A stretch of DNA of 46,616 nt from Candidatus Zixiibacteriota bacterium (GTDB lineage: Bacteria; Zixibacteria; MSB-5A5; GN15; PGXB01): positions 1 through 46,616 of the forward strand of contig JAGVEJ010000045.1 in NCBI GenBank assembly GCA_020058225.1, read 5' to 3'. Below are positions 26,726 through 35,457 of the stretch, piece after piece. Position 1 is the stretch's first letter; each line of letters opens with the position of its first letter. Made by a program: the position numbers and the translations under genes. The notes under the pieces are model-generated. The model worked only from the letters and a program-made list of their open reading frames with translations. It was not told where the DNA came from and did no database searches.

Positions 26726-28411
26726 ATGGATATGAAAAGCAACTATTCCGATTTTATTATCATCGGCGGAGTTGCGGCCGGGCCAAAAACCGCGGCCACA
26801 CTGGCGCGCCGAATGCCCAACGTTAAAATTACGCTCTTTGAGAAAGGCGAACATATCTCCTATGGCGCCTGCGGTCTGCCATATTTTGCTTCGGGGGATA
26901 TTAACAATTTTGCGGAATTGACCCAAACTTCTTACGGTCTTCCCCGCTCACCGGAATTTTTCAAAAAAAGCAAAGGGTTTGAGGTTATCACCGGCACGGA
27001 AGTTATCGCAATTAATAGAGCAACAAAAACTGTAATCGCCAGGAATGTAAAGACCGGTGAATCATTTGAACATACTTATGGTAAGCTGATATTTGCCACC
27101 GGCGCATTGCCCAATACCCCGCTCTTCCCAATCCCATCAAGCGATAGAGTTAGATCATTTACTCGCCCTGATGACGCCATTCATTTCCGCACTCTGGCCG
27201 AAAGAGGTCAGATTGGAACTGTGCTCATAATCGGAGGCGGTTTTATCGGATGCGAACTGGCTGAAACGTGCGGGGGGATGTGGGGAATCGAAACGACCCT
27301 AATGGAAAAGGAAAATCAGCTTCTCCCCTATGTTCTTGATAGTGAAATGTCTGCCATCATAGAGCGAGAATTGGAAAGAAAAAAAATCGGGGTTCTTACC
27401 AATACCTGTATTAAGGAAATAAAACTCAATAATGATGGTGATCTATTAGGAATATTATCAAATGGGAAAAGCATTGCGGCCGATTATGTTTTTTTATGTC
27501 TCGGTGTTCACCCCAATGCGTCACTGGCCCGAGAAACCGGCCTTAAAATCGGCGAAACCGGCGGAATTGTCGTAAATGGCAAAATGCAGACATCAGATAC
27601 GGATATTTATGCCGGAGGTGATTGCGTCGAGCTTTATCATCAGACTACCAAACAGAAAATATATATGCCGATGGGTTCACTGGCCAACCGGCACGGTTGG
27701 ATAATCGCCGAAAATTTATCCGGCCATGAGATCGAATTTCCCGGAGTATTGGGCGCTTTTCTGGTGAAGATTTTTGACCTCAATATTGGAGCGGTGGGGC
27801 TATCGCAACTTGCGGCACAAAGGGCTGGATTTAAGACACGGGCAATCTGGGGTTCATTCGCGGACAAACCGGATTATTATCCCGAAAGCAACTCCATGAC
27901 TCTCAAGATGATTTATTCTCCGGATGATAATAAATTGCTTGGATTGCAGGCTATCGGCAACGGCGATATATTCAGAAGAATAGATGTTTTTTCTTCATTC
28001 CTGCAAAATCATGGCTTAATAAATGATTTGCTTTCACTGGAGCATGGTTATGCCCCTCCTTATGCCGAAGCTTTGGATCCACTGCACCATCTGGCCTCTA
28101 TGGCGTTGGCACAGGAACGAGGAATGGTGATACACAGCCCTGACTATAAACCTAATAACGAAACAATCATACTTGATGTTCGCGAAAAAGCTGAATCAGA
28201 GGCTGAACCCTATCCTGTGGGGGCGAATAATCACATAATAAATATTCCTTTGAACGAATTGACAGAGCATCTAAATAAATTAGATTACAGTAAAAAAACT
28301 CTGGTGATATGTAAGCGCGGCCCAAGGGCCTATCAGGCGGCTTTGATTTTAAAAAATGCCGGATTCGAAAATTTGAGTATCCTTGGCGGCGGCATGCAGG
28401 CTTTGATATAG
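26726..28411 (+). CDS. CoA-disulfide-reductase-like FAD oxidoreductase fused to rhodanese
   Basis: About 561 residues. The N-terminal pyridine nucleotide-disulfide oxidoreductase domain has FAD motif IIIGGVAAGP, the single redox cysteine in YGACGLPYF (about C49) typical of CoA-disulfide or CoA-persulfide reductases, the NAD(P)H motif IIGGGFIGCELAE, and DIYAGGDCVE. A C-terminal rhodanese domain (about 465-561) keeps the sulfur-binding cysteine in LVICKRGPRAY (about C529). Such fusions reduce polysulfide or persulfide with NAD(P)H. Placed between dsrP and siroheme genes, it may deal with sulfane sulfur from Dsr metabolism. ATG 26726 or 26732 is preferred because the 26690 ATG lies at the hairpin; no clear ribosome site settles it. 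Confidence 0.88.
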   Translation: MDMKSNYSDFIIIGGVAAGPKTAATLARRMPNVKITLFEKGEHISYGACGLPYFASGDINNFAELTQTSYGLPRSPEFFKKSKGFEVITGTEVIAINRATKTVIARNVKTGESFEHTYGKLIFATGALPNTPLFPIPSSDRVRSFTRPDDAIHFRTLAERGQIGTVLIIGGGFIGCELAETCGGMWGIETTLMEKENQLLPYVLDSEMSAIIERELERKKIGVLTNTCIKEIKLNNDGDLLGILSNGKSIAADYVFLCLGVHPNASLARETGLKIGETGGIVVNGKMQTSDTDIYAGGDCVELYHQTTKQKIYMPMGSLANRHGWIIAENLSGHEIEFPGVLGAFLVKIFDLNIGAVGLSQLAAQRAGFKTRAIWGSFADKPDYYPESNSMTLKMIYSPDDNKLLGLQAIGNGDIFRRIDVFSSFLQNHGLINDLLSLEHGYAPPYAEALDPLHHLASMALAQERGMVIHSPDYKPNNETIILDVREKAESEAEPYPVGANNHIINIPLNELTEHLNKLDYSKKTLVICKRGPRAYQAALILKNAGFENLSILGGGMQALI

Positions 28412-28436
28412 AAAATATTGATGGGAAAATAATAAA

Positions 28437-29654
28437 ATGGCAAACTGGCATCTTTATGTTTGCGGAATAAACCATAAGAGTTCAACTCTGGATCAAAGAG
28501 AACCACTTCAATTGATTCAGAATGAACTCTCAAAGGCCAACGCCGTATTCGGCAATACGCATGGCGTGATGGAATCGGCGATTATTTCCACTTGCAACCG
28601 AGTGGAGTTTTATTTTGTGGCCGACCAATCTCACGAGCCGTTCTCCATAGTGGAGAAATTTTACAGAGAATATAAAAAATTGGATATCCTTTCCAATCGC
28701 GGGAATTTCTATATCAAGAAAGACAAACATACCGCTGATCATCTTTTCCGGGTAGCGGCCGGAGTTGATTCAATGATCGTCGGCGAAAATCAGATTGTCG
28801 GTCAGCTTAAGGATGCCTATAGTTCCGCTTGCGCTGTCAAGACCACCGGTAAAGTAATTCACAGATTATTCCATCAGGCTTTTCGCACCGGCAAACTGGT
28901 GCGTACCGATACTGAAATGGGAAAAGGCTCATGTTCAGTCAGTAGCGCCGCTGTGGAATTATTGAAGCTGAAAATACCGGAGATTGAATCTCCAAAAATA
29001 TTATTTGTCGGTATCAATCAGATGATTGCTTTAGCGGCAAACGGACTTAATAATATCGATGGCCGTTTATTTTTCTTCGCTAACCGCACCGAAGAAAAAG
29101 CCATCCACTTTGCACGCAAATTTGAGAATGCATCGGGATTATCCCTTGATGAAATGCCAACGCTTCTGCCTGATGTTGATATTGTTATTACCTGCACCGG
29201 TGCAACTCAATCAATTATCACTCAAGAAATGATTGATAATGCCCTCGCGGTAAATCATGGTAGGAAATTGCTGATAATGGATTTGGCGGTACCTCGCGAT
29301 ACGGAAATCGGCAAGGATTATCATCCAAAAATTAAATTATATGATTTGGAGGATATACACGAATTTGTCAAAGCGCAGCAGGAAAAACGAGAGCAGGCAA
29401 TTCCGGAAGCCGAGGCGATTATTGAGCGGAAACTGAGTGAATATATGTATTGGTTTGGCCAGATTCATCATGAGCCGGTGTATAACGGTCTTGATGGTTC
29501 TTTCGAGGCCATTCGTATTCAAGAAATAACACCACTTCTTGATAAATTGTCCCCCGAAATGAAAGAACAGTTTGAGGATGTTACCAAGCGTCTTGTTACA
29601 AGACTATTACATATCAAAATTAGAACTTCCACAGATTCATCAAAATCGGAGTAA
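28437..29654 (+). CDS. hemA: Glutamyl-tRNA reductase
   Basis: A 405-residue enzyme for the first committed step of C5-pathway tetrapyrrole synthesis (glutamyl-tRNA to glutamate-1-semialdehyde, NADPH). The catalytic cysteine is C53 in STCNRVE; GVDSMIVGENQIVGQLK and KILFVGIN...FANRTEEKA (NADPH domain) are as in the family. The C-terminal dimerisation helix is present. Part of a local siroheme supply unit: the next gene starts 5 bases later. Confidence 0.95.
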   Translation: MANWHLYVCGINHKSSTLDQREPLQLIQNELSKANAVFGNTHGVMESAIISTCNRVEFYFVADQSHEPFSIVEKFYREYKKLDILSNRGNFYIKKDKHTADHLFRVAAGVDSMIVGENQIVGQLKDAYSSACAVKTTGKVIHRLFHQAFRTGKLVRTDTEMGKGSCSVSSAAVELLKLKIPEIESPKILFVGINQMIALAANGLNNIDGRLFFFANRTEEKAIHFARKFENASGLSLDEMPTLLPDVDIVITCTGATQSIITQEMIDNALAVNHGRKLLIMDLAVPRDTEIGKDYHPKIKLYDLEDIHEFVKAQQEKREQAIPEAEAIIERKLSEYMYWFGQIHHEPVYNGLDGSFEAIRIQEITPLLDKLSPEMKEQFEDVTKRLVTRLLHIKIRTSTDSSKSE

Positions 29655-29659
29655 TCATA

Positions 29660-30304
29660 ATGCCCCATCAATATCTTCCAATAGGAATCTCTTTGCATAA
29701 TCGCCGTTGTCTGGTTGTGGGCGGCGGCAATGTGGCGCTGAGAAAAATCGACACGCTTCTGGAATACGACGCTGATATCACAGTCATTGCCCCCGAAATT
29801 AATGAGAAAATTGAATACTATGCCCAAAAAGGAATGTTAAAAATTGAAAACCGGGAATATCTGTCTCCGGAATCATCAAAATACGGACTGGTAATATCCG
29901 CCAGTAACAATAAAGAAGTAAATAGAATGGTATCCGAAGATTGTCATAAATCCGGAGCGCCCGTTAATGTAGTGGATACGCCGGAATTGTGCGATTTTAT
30001 ATTCCCGGCGATATTACGGCGGGATTGCCTGTCATTGGCGATTTCCACCGATGGCAAAGCGCCGTTTTTATCGGGACATCTCCGCTTGATATTGGAAAGT
30101 ATTTTCCCCGAGCATTGGAATAAAGTCGCCAAATATGCTTCCGTATATCGTAATAAAGTTATGAGCCACTGGCCTGATGACAAAGAAAAAAAATTGTCCG
30201 CCTTTGGCAAATTTCTCGATGCCGATTGGAAGAGCATGGTGAAAGAAAAAGATGATGCCGCCATCATGCATGAGCTTGACCTAATGTTGGAAGCGACCCA
30301 ATGA
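29660..30304 (+). CDS. Precorrin-2 dehydrogenase / siroheme synthase N-terminal type
   Basis: A 214-residue Met8/CysG-N-type protein that oxidises precorrin-2 to sirohydrochlorin with NAD+. VVGGGNVALRK binds the nucleotide; DTPELCDFIFPAILRRD contains the conserved acidic residue; STDGKAPFLSGHLR is typical. It may also insert iron, as Met8p does, since no separate ferrochelatase is in the window. The stop overlaps the next start by ATGA. Confidence 0.92.
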   Translation: MPHQYLPIGISLHNRRCLVVGGGNVALRKIDTLLEYDADITVIAPEINEKIEYYAQKGMLKIENREYLSPESSKYGLVISASNNKEVNRMVSEDCHKSGAPVNVVDTPELCDFIFPAILRRDCLSLAISTDGKAPFLSGHLRLILESIFPEHWNKVAKYASVYRNKVMSHWPDDKEKKLSAFGKFLDADWKSMVKEKDDAAIMHELDLMLEATQ

Positions 30305-31842
30305 ACCATTCCATAGAAAAAAGGGGCATTGTCTATTTAATCGGCGCTGGACCGGGCGACCCCGATTTAATTACGGTTAAGGGGAAAATGCTTTTGGAAT
30401 CATGCGATGTGGTTGTTTATGATAATCTCGTTCCCGACGAATTGGTGGTATCACTTCCGCCTGAGATGGAGAAACATTATGTCGGTAAACGATCCGGTAG
30501 GCATTGCATGTCTCAGGACGATATTAATACCCTTCTTGTCAAGTTGGCGTTGGAAGGGAAAAATGTGGCCCGTCTGAAGGGAAGCGATCCGCTGATTTTT
30601 GGCCGCGGCGGCGAAGAAGCCAAATTCCTTAAATCCAATAAAATCAAATTCGAAATCATACCGGGGGTGACATCGGGAATAGCGGCGCCGACTTACTGCG
30701 GGATTCCACCAACTGACCGGCAAAAAAGCTCTTTTATTCTTTTCGTAACCGGTCATAAAGCCGGGGAAAAACAATTATCAAGCGTTGATTGGGAATGGGT
30801 AGCCAAAGGGGTAAACGGTACCATAATTATTTATATGGGAGTGACCGAAATCGACAATATTGTTTCAAAACTCCTGCGCTCCGGCATGTCGCCGGAAATT
30901 CCATCGGCCGCAATCGAAAGGGGAACTTTTCCAACCCAGAAAATTATCACCTGTTCGTTAAATCAACTTCCCAATAAAGTGAAAATCGAAAATATCAAGG
31001 CTCCTGCGATATTTGTTATCGGCGATGTGGTCAACCTCAAGCCATACATGAGCTGGTTTGAAGATAAACCATTATTTGGGAAAAGAATCATGGTTACCCG
31101 TCCTGCCGATCAATCTCAGGAAATGTATAAGGCTCTGCGGAAGTTAGGAGCTGAAGTTCAGGCATACCCGACGACATCTACCGCTAATTATTTTGACCGG
31201 GATGGCTGGGAGTCTTTCAGAAAGATTAATACAAAGGAGAGGTGGCTGGTTTTTACGAGCGGCTCAGGGGTCAGAAATTTTATCAGGCAATTCACGGACG
31301 GTTGCGGTGATATCCGAAGTCTGGGCAATTTCAAAATTGCCGCTATGGGAGATGGCACTGCCGGAATTCTAAAAAAGTATTCCCTGATGACTGATTTCAA
31401 GCCGACAAAACCGGCTATAACAGATTTTGCAGATGAGCTTGCCGGTATCCTGTCATCAAATGATACAACCATAGTGCGAATAAGGGGAAATAAAGCTGAT
31501 AATTCATTTGAAAGCAAATTGGTTGCGAAGGGAATACCAATTCTCCCACTTACAGTTTTCAGAACTATTCATCCGGATTGGCCCGACGATTTCAAAGATA
31601 AGTTATTTGAATATCCGCCTGCGGCAATAATATTTACCAGCAGTTCCACGGTCGATGGCCTATTTGAGCTGATGTCTGAAGAACAAATAAGAAGGCTGGC
31701 AGAAAATTCAGCTATTGTTTCTATCGGACCAGCCACAACCCGCAGACTAAAAGCGCGCGGATTTTCAGTGGCAATTGAGCCGAAGGAGCACACCGTCCAA
31801 GCGCTTATTGACGAACTGGTGTATTACTTCCAAAAAAAATAG
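30301..31842 (+). CDS. Uroporphyrinogen-III methyltransferase fused to uroporphyrinogen-III synthase
   Basis: A 513-residue bifunctional CobA-HemD fusion. The methyltransferase half (about 1-250) has GAGPGDPDLITVKG, GSDPLIFGRGGEE, PGVTSGIAAPTYCGIPPTDR and ends with IFVIGDVV. The synthase half begins at about 260 (GKRIMVTRPADQSQEMYKALRKLGAEV) and contains VFTSGSGVRNF and IFTSSSTVDG. It makes uroporphyrinogen III and methylates it twice to precorrin-2 for siroheme. The same fusion is common in sulfate reducers and clostridia. Confidence 0.94.
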   Translation: MNHSIEKRGIVYLIGAGPGDPDLITVKGKMLLESCDVVVYDNLVPDELVVSLPPEMEKHYVGKRSGRHCMSQDDINTLLVKLALEGKNVARLKGSDPLIFGRGGEEAKFLKSNKIKFEIIPGVTSGIAAPTYCGIPPTDRQKSSFILFVTGHKAGEKQLSSVDWEWVAKGVNGTIIIYMGVTEIDNIVSKLLRSGMSPEIPSAAIERGTFPTQKIITCSLNQLPNKVKIENIKAPAIFVIGDVVNLKPYMSWFEDKPLFGKRIMVTRPADQSQEMYKALRKLGAEVQAYPTTSTANYFDRDGWESFRKINTKERWLVFTSGSGVRNFIRQFTDGCGDIRSLGNFKIAAMGDGTAGILKKYSLMTDFKPTKPAITDFADELAGILSSNDTTIVRIRGNKADNSFESKLVAKGIPILPLTVFRTIHPDWPDDFKDKLFEYPPAAIIFTSSSTVDGLFELMSEEQIRRLAENSAIVSIGPATTRRLKARGFSVAIEPKEHTVQALIDELVYYFQKK

Positions 31843-31863
31843 CCGGCAACATAAATTGCCGGC
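31842..31863. terminator. Bidirectional terminator between cobA-hemD and the kinase-like gene
   Basis: Perfect 8-bp stem GCCGGCAA / TTGCCGGC with a 6-base loop. On the minus strand it is followed by a TATTTTTTTT tract, so it is a strong terminator for the minus-strand gene; on the plus strand the tail is A-rich and weaker. Confidence 0.85.
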
Positions 31864-31888
31864 CATGAAATATAATATAATTATATCA

Positions 31889-32701
31889 TCAGATATTTAT
31901 TTCGATTCCACTTACCCGCGGGACTTTTGATACCACATCCTTGATATCACTGTGCCAAATTTCGGTTCCATAGACGGGAGCGGCGCCTGTTACGATTACT
32001 TTTCCGGAATCGGAATCACAATCAATTTTAAGATCCATGCCGCGCGTGCGTGGAGAACGAACGAGATGAGCAAAAATAACAGCTCTAAGATGGGCGTCTT
32101 TCAGCTGTTTGAATGATTGGGTATCCTGTTTGAATTCAGGTCTTTCAGTGGCGCAAGCAATAATTCCGGCCATAGTGTCGATACTCATCTTATCCATATT
32201 CAATATCAAATCAAAATTAAGGTTGCTGTCAAATTCAACGCCATAAAGGAATTTTGCCCAACTTCTCCGTTTGATATCTATTTCTTTTACATACTGTTCG
32301 GCCTGGATTTCTGTCATACCGGATTCTTTCATAAGAGTATTCACGCGGAATTGTATCGAGGCATTGGCTCTGACGCGAAGCAATTTTGGAACATCGCTGA
32401 GTAAAAATTGTCCAAGATGGCCATTATAAACGGCATTCCCTTCAACCATATAATCCAGCAGGGCGGCTTTAAATATTGTCAAATAATGTCTGCGCTCGGC
32501 GGAGTGACGATCCCAAAAATGCGGCGGCTCTTTCTCCATAAATCCGGCCACACCGATACCGGTTTCTTTTATACCATATTTTTCGGCATGCTCAAGCACT
32601 TCTTCTCTTGATACCGGTTTACAGCCAAGCAACTCAGAGAGCTTTTGCGTAAGCCTAAAAGTTGCACTTAGCGAACCGCGAGTTATTGTAATAAGTGGCA
32701 T
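31889..32701 (-). CDS. Cytidylate-kinase-like protein with C-terminal BON-like domain
   Basis: A 270-residue protein of the cytidylate-kinase-like family common in sulfate reducers. The N-terminus aligns with nucleotide kinases (LITITRGSLSATFRLTQKLSEL), but the canonical P-loop GxGKS is not preserved, which raises doubt about kinase activity. Kinase-like FDLILNMDKMSIDTMAGII is present. The last 75 residues (AHLVRSPRTRGMDLKIDCDSDSGKVIVTGAAP...VPRVSGIEINI) look like a BON-type small domain. AAGGAGG lies just before the ATG. It is downstream of the TauE/SafE gene on the same strand. Confidence 0.8.
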   Translation of the reverse strand: MPLITITRGSLSATFRLTQKLSELLGCKPVSREEVLEHAEKYGIKETGIGVAGFMEKEPPHFWDRHSAERRHYLTIFKAALLDYMVEGNAVYNGHLGQFLLSDVPKLLRVRANASIQFRVNTLMKESGMTEIQAEQYVKEIDIKRRSWAKFLYGVEFDSNLNFDLILNMDKMSIDTMAGIIACATERPEFKQDTQSFKQLKDAHLRAVIFAHLVRSPRTRGMDLKIDCDSDSGKVIVTGAAPVYGTEIWHSDIKDVVSKVPRVSGIEINI

Positions 32702-32793
32702 AACTGCCTCCTTGCTTTTATGACGACTCCCTAATCAAATCAAAAACATATATAATTAATCGGCCTCAAAATAAAACGCTTTATGGTATAGGC

Positions 32794-33831
32794 TCAGTCT
32801 TTATCCTGTTTCATTCCAATCAGTAATTTGACAAAAATAAACAGCGTCATGCTTCCGGCTGAACCCATAACAAAATATGCGGCCATTGTATTAAACATGT
32901 CAAGTTTAAATATCCCTTCCGCCTGTTTGAAAGTGACGGAGATTCCGGCGAGAATAATCATTATTGCGAACAACAATCGAATGCCATATCCACGAATATA
33001 TTTCGTCGCCAAAACGCCGATCTGGGCGCCTATAGCGGCGCCAATCAGCATAATCATAGCCGCCACCAATTCCGTCCGACCGGACATGGAATAGCTAAAA
33101 CAACCATACCCTGACATAAAACATACGCTAAGTAATGAAGTTCCGACGGCGACTGTGGTGGGGCATCCGACAAGATAAATCAATGCCGGCAGAAGAATAA
33201 ACCCACCGCCGACTCCCATAAATCCCGAGAGGAATCCGGTTATCAGAAATATGAAGAAGACCACCCAAAAAGAGATATGAACTATACCGGATGCCGGGAG
33301 CGAAATAATTGGTGGAAGCTTAATATGTCTCAATTTCATGGCCATGGGGCTAACAGCTTCAACAGGAGCTTTTGAGATATCACCCGATTTTTGCTGTTCC
33401 TTCTGTATTTTCATAACGCCGACATAATCATAAATCATATAAATGCCCAATCCGAACAAGAATATCATATATACCCATCGCACAACCGGGCCGACATTTC
33501 CTGATGCCTCAAGCATCAGCACAAACCTTTTTCCCGCCTCTATGCCAATAATGGAGCCAATAATGGAAAACAGGCCAAGCCGCCAATCGACATTACCCAT
33601 TTTGCTGTGCTTTTTGGTGGCAATAATTGATTTGCCGAAAATATGGGCAAGGTCGGTACCAATGGCAAACGGCATATTAAAACCAAAAATGTTTAGAGCC
33701 GGAGTTACAATCCAGGCGCCGCCCACGCCAAAAAATCCCCCAAGAGTTCCCACGCAAAAGCCAATGGTGATTAATATCAAAATATTAAAATCTATTCCGG
33801 CTATCGGAAGATGAATATTAAACATGTCCAT
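32794..33831 (-). CDS. TauE/SafE-family anion transporter
   Basis: A 345-residue membrane protein with about eight transmembrane helices and the internally repeated glycine-rich motifs of the family (GTLGGFFGVGGAWIVTPAL and GFLSGFMGVGGGFILLPAL). A hydrophilic loop (about 145-180) separates the halves. TauE/SafE proteins export or import sulfite, sulfoacetate or related anions. Position downstream of qmoC suggests a sulfate or sulfite substrate, direction unknown. It begins 16 bases after the small membrane protein. Confidence 0.9.
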   Translation of the reverse strand: MDMFNIHLPIAGIDFNILILITIGFCVGTLGGFFGVGGAWIVTPALNIFGFNMPFAIGTDLAHIFGKSIIATKKHSKMGNVDWRLGLFSIIGSIIGIEAGKRFVLMLEASGNVGPVVRWVYMIFLFGLGIYMIYDYVGVMKIQKEQQKSGDISKAPVEAVSPMAMKLRHIKLPPIISLPASGIVHISFWVVFFIFLITGFLSGFMGVGGGFILLPALIYLVGCPTTVAVGTSLLSVCFMSGYGCFSYSMSGRTELVAAMIMLIGAAIGAQIGVLATKYIRGYGIRLLFAIMIILAGISVTFKQAEGIFKLDMFNTMAAYFVMGSAGSMTLFIFVKLLIGMKQDKD

Positions 33832-33847
33832 AAATTATCTTCCTTTG

Positions 33848-34165
33848 CTAATGACCTTTGGAGATTTTTCTAATGCCCAACAATCTCAAGACATAATCTG
33901 TCGAAACCGCAACCAACATCCCAAGAAATGCCATTGTCAAGGTAACTACCAGTGAATAAAGAATGCGATGTTCATTATAGAGTTTGCCAAGGAGAAGGTT
34001 AAAACCCGTCATTTCACTGGTGTTCACCTCATACTTTAGTTCACCGCCCGCTTCCTCGTCGTCGGCAAATATATTGGAAGGAATCAATGGCACGACAAGC
34101 AACGCCAAAAATAAAAGAGAGATAAAATATCTAAGCCCGAATGATAACCTCACCTTTCCCTCCAT
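33848..34165 (-). CDS. Small two-helix membrane protein between qmoC and TauE/SafE
   Basis: A 105-residue protein of no assigned family. An N-terminal hydrophobic segment (about 13-33, signal-anchor-like, ending before FADDEEAGG), a periplasm-like acidic loop of about 35 residues, and a second transmembrane helix (about 70-92) with a basic C-terminal tail (RLLGIRKISKGH). Located 42 bases after qmoC and 16 before the transporter, it may be an accessory subunit of either. The ribosome site is weak. Confidence 0.75.
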   Translation of the reverse strand: MEGKVRLSFGLRYFISLLFLALLVVPLIPSNIFADDEEAGGELKYEVNTSEMTGFNLLLGKLYNEHRILYSLVVTLTMAFLGMLVAVSTDYVLRLLGIRKISKGH

Positions 34166-34207
34166 TATTAATTTTCCAAATCGAAATCAAAGCCCTCTAT
34201 TTCACAA

Positions 34208-35332
34208 CTAATCTTTTGCCTTTCGGCCAATGGATCGCGCATACACCAAAGCCAAAGTCCTATAGAACATGTGGGCGAATTTTAAGTATGGCGCGTACCA
34301 TAATAAGAAAAATACAACCACCAGATGGATAAAATAAACGGAATATGCCAAGGCGGCAATATCTGCCAATCTGATAAATTGAGTCAAAAGTCCGGTGATG
34401 AAAACCAGATATAGCATTACAAGGAAAAGCCAATCCGGATATCCATTTGCGCCCACTTGATCATGGCCTTTCACCCGACGAAAAACAAGAATTGTCAGGC
34501 CGGCAAATCCGGCAATACCGCTGGCATTACCCAGCCATTTAATGGGGTGGCTTAGCGGAATTGGCGATTCGAGACCAATCAAAACCAGCCCAAGTACAGC
34601 CAGTCCGGCGGTTATCATAGCGCCGATAAACCCAAAAAACACAAGAGCATGGGCGAAAAATCTCGGTTTATTGGCGGTGCATTTGGCAAAATTCATGTGG
34701 GAAATAATATCTTTAATAGTCATAATTAAGCTTGAAACAAAGCCGGGTCCGGATTGATCCGGTGTCATTGATTGCAGACCCTTCCAGAATTTCCAAAGTC
34801 CCATAAAGGCAAATAGAAATATGAGAGCATTACCTCCCATAAATAAACCTTCAATCCATCCATGAGGAATAAATTTGGAGAATTTTATTTCTTCACTCAT
34901 AAAACCAAACTCGCCACCCGTGAAAGAAAGCATTAATACGCCAATAACTATTATCGGTACCAATAATAACAACGGCAAAGCCTTTGGGCTTGCCAAAGCT
35001 TTCCCCATAAATGAGGGAAAAGAATAATGTTCATAGACATAGGCTCGAATGGCGGCCATGACATCACCCGGTTTTGCCCCACGGGGGCAATAAATGGTGC
35101 AGTCATTACACTGGTAACATAACCAGAGATCGGGGTCTTTTATCAATTTATCAAATTGACCCCACTGAGCCATAATCATTTCTTTCCGCGGAAATGGCTT
35201 GTGCGCTGGTGAAAGATTGCAAACAACGGAACAAGTGGCGCATTGAAAGCATTTCTTCAATGTATCACCACCGGCCTGTTTGACAGCTTTAATAAACTTA
35301 AGGTCAGGTTCTATTATTTGCCCTTGAGACAT
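34208..35332 (-). CDS. qmoC: QmoC, HdrC/HdrE-like membrane subunit of Qmo
   Basis: A 374-residue fusion of an HdrC-like ferredoxin domain (CFQCATCSVVC at about 28-38; CYQCNDCTIYC at about 72-82) and a cytochrome b-like membrane domain with about six helices. It binds menaquinol and passes electrons to QmoAB and on to APS reductase. GAGGAG precedes the ATG. Unusually, it is separated from qmoAB by 20 kb and transcribed divergently from sat-aprBA, with its own promoter and operator. Confidence 0.95.
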   Translation of the reverse strand: MSQGQIIEPDLKFIKAVKQAGGDTLKKCFQCATCSVVCNLSPAHKPFPRKEMIMAQWGQFDKLIKDPDLWLCYQCNDCTIYCPRGAKPGDVMAAIRAYVYEHYSFPSFMGKALASPKALPLLLLVPIIVIGVLMLSFTGGEFGFMSEEIKFSKFIPHGWIEGLFMGGNALIFLFAFMGLWKFWKGLQSMTPDQSGPGFVSSLIMTIKDIISHMNFAKCTANKPRFFAHALVFFGFIGAMITAGLAVLGLVLIGLESPIPLSHPIKWLGNASGIAGFAGLTILVFRRVKGHDQVGANGYPDWLFLVMLYLVFITGLLTQFIRLADIAALAYSVYFIHLVVVFFLLWYAPYLKFAHMFYRTLALVYARSIGRKAKD

Positions 35333-35403
35333 GAATTATCTCCTCAAAAAAAGGAAATCCGGTTCCGGCAAAGCCGACTGAAATATTGCATCTTTAACAA
35401 TCG

Positions 35404-35432
35404 AAAATATCCTTGAGAAAGAAAAGTGTCAA
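35404..35432 (-). promoter_or_regulatory. Promoter of qmoC
   Basis: On the minus strand: TTGACA (35432-35427), a 17-base spacer, TATTTT (35409-35404). The predicted start leaves a leader of about 65 bases. Confidence 0.6.
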
Positions 35433-35439
35433 GCCTTTT

Positions 35440-35457
35440 TTGTTAATTTTTTCACAA
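35440..35457. promoter_or_regulatory. HcpR-like operator of qmoC
   Basis: TTGTTAATTTTTTCACAA, 11 of 12 fixed positions of TTGTGA-N6-TCACAA, with the same half-site variant (TTGTTA) as the qmoAB site. It lies 8 bases upstream of the qmoC -35 box. Confidence 0.65.
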
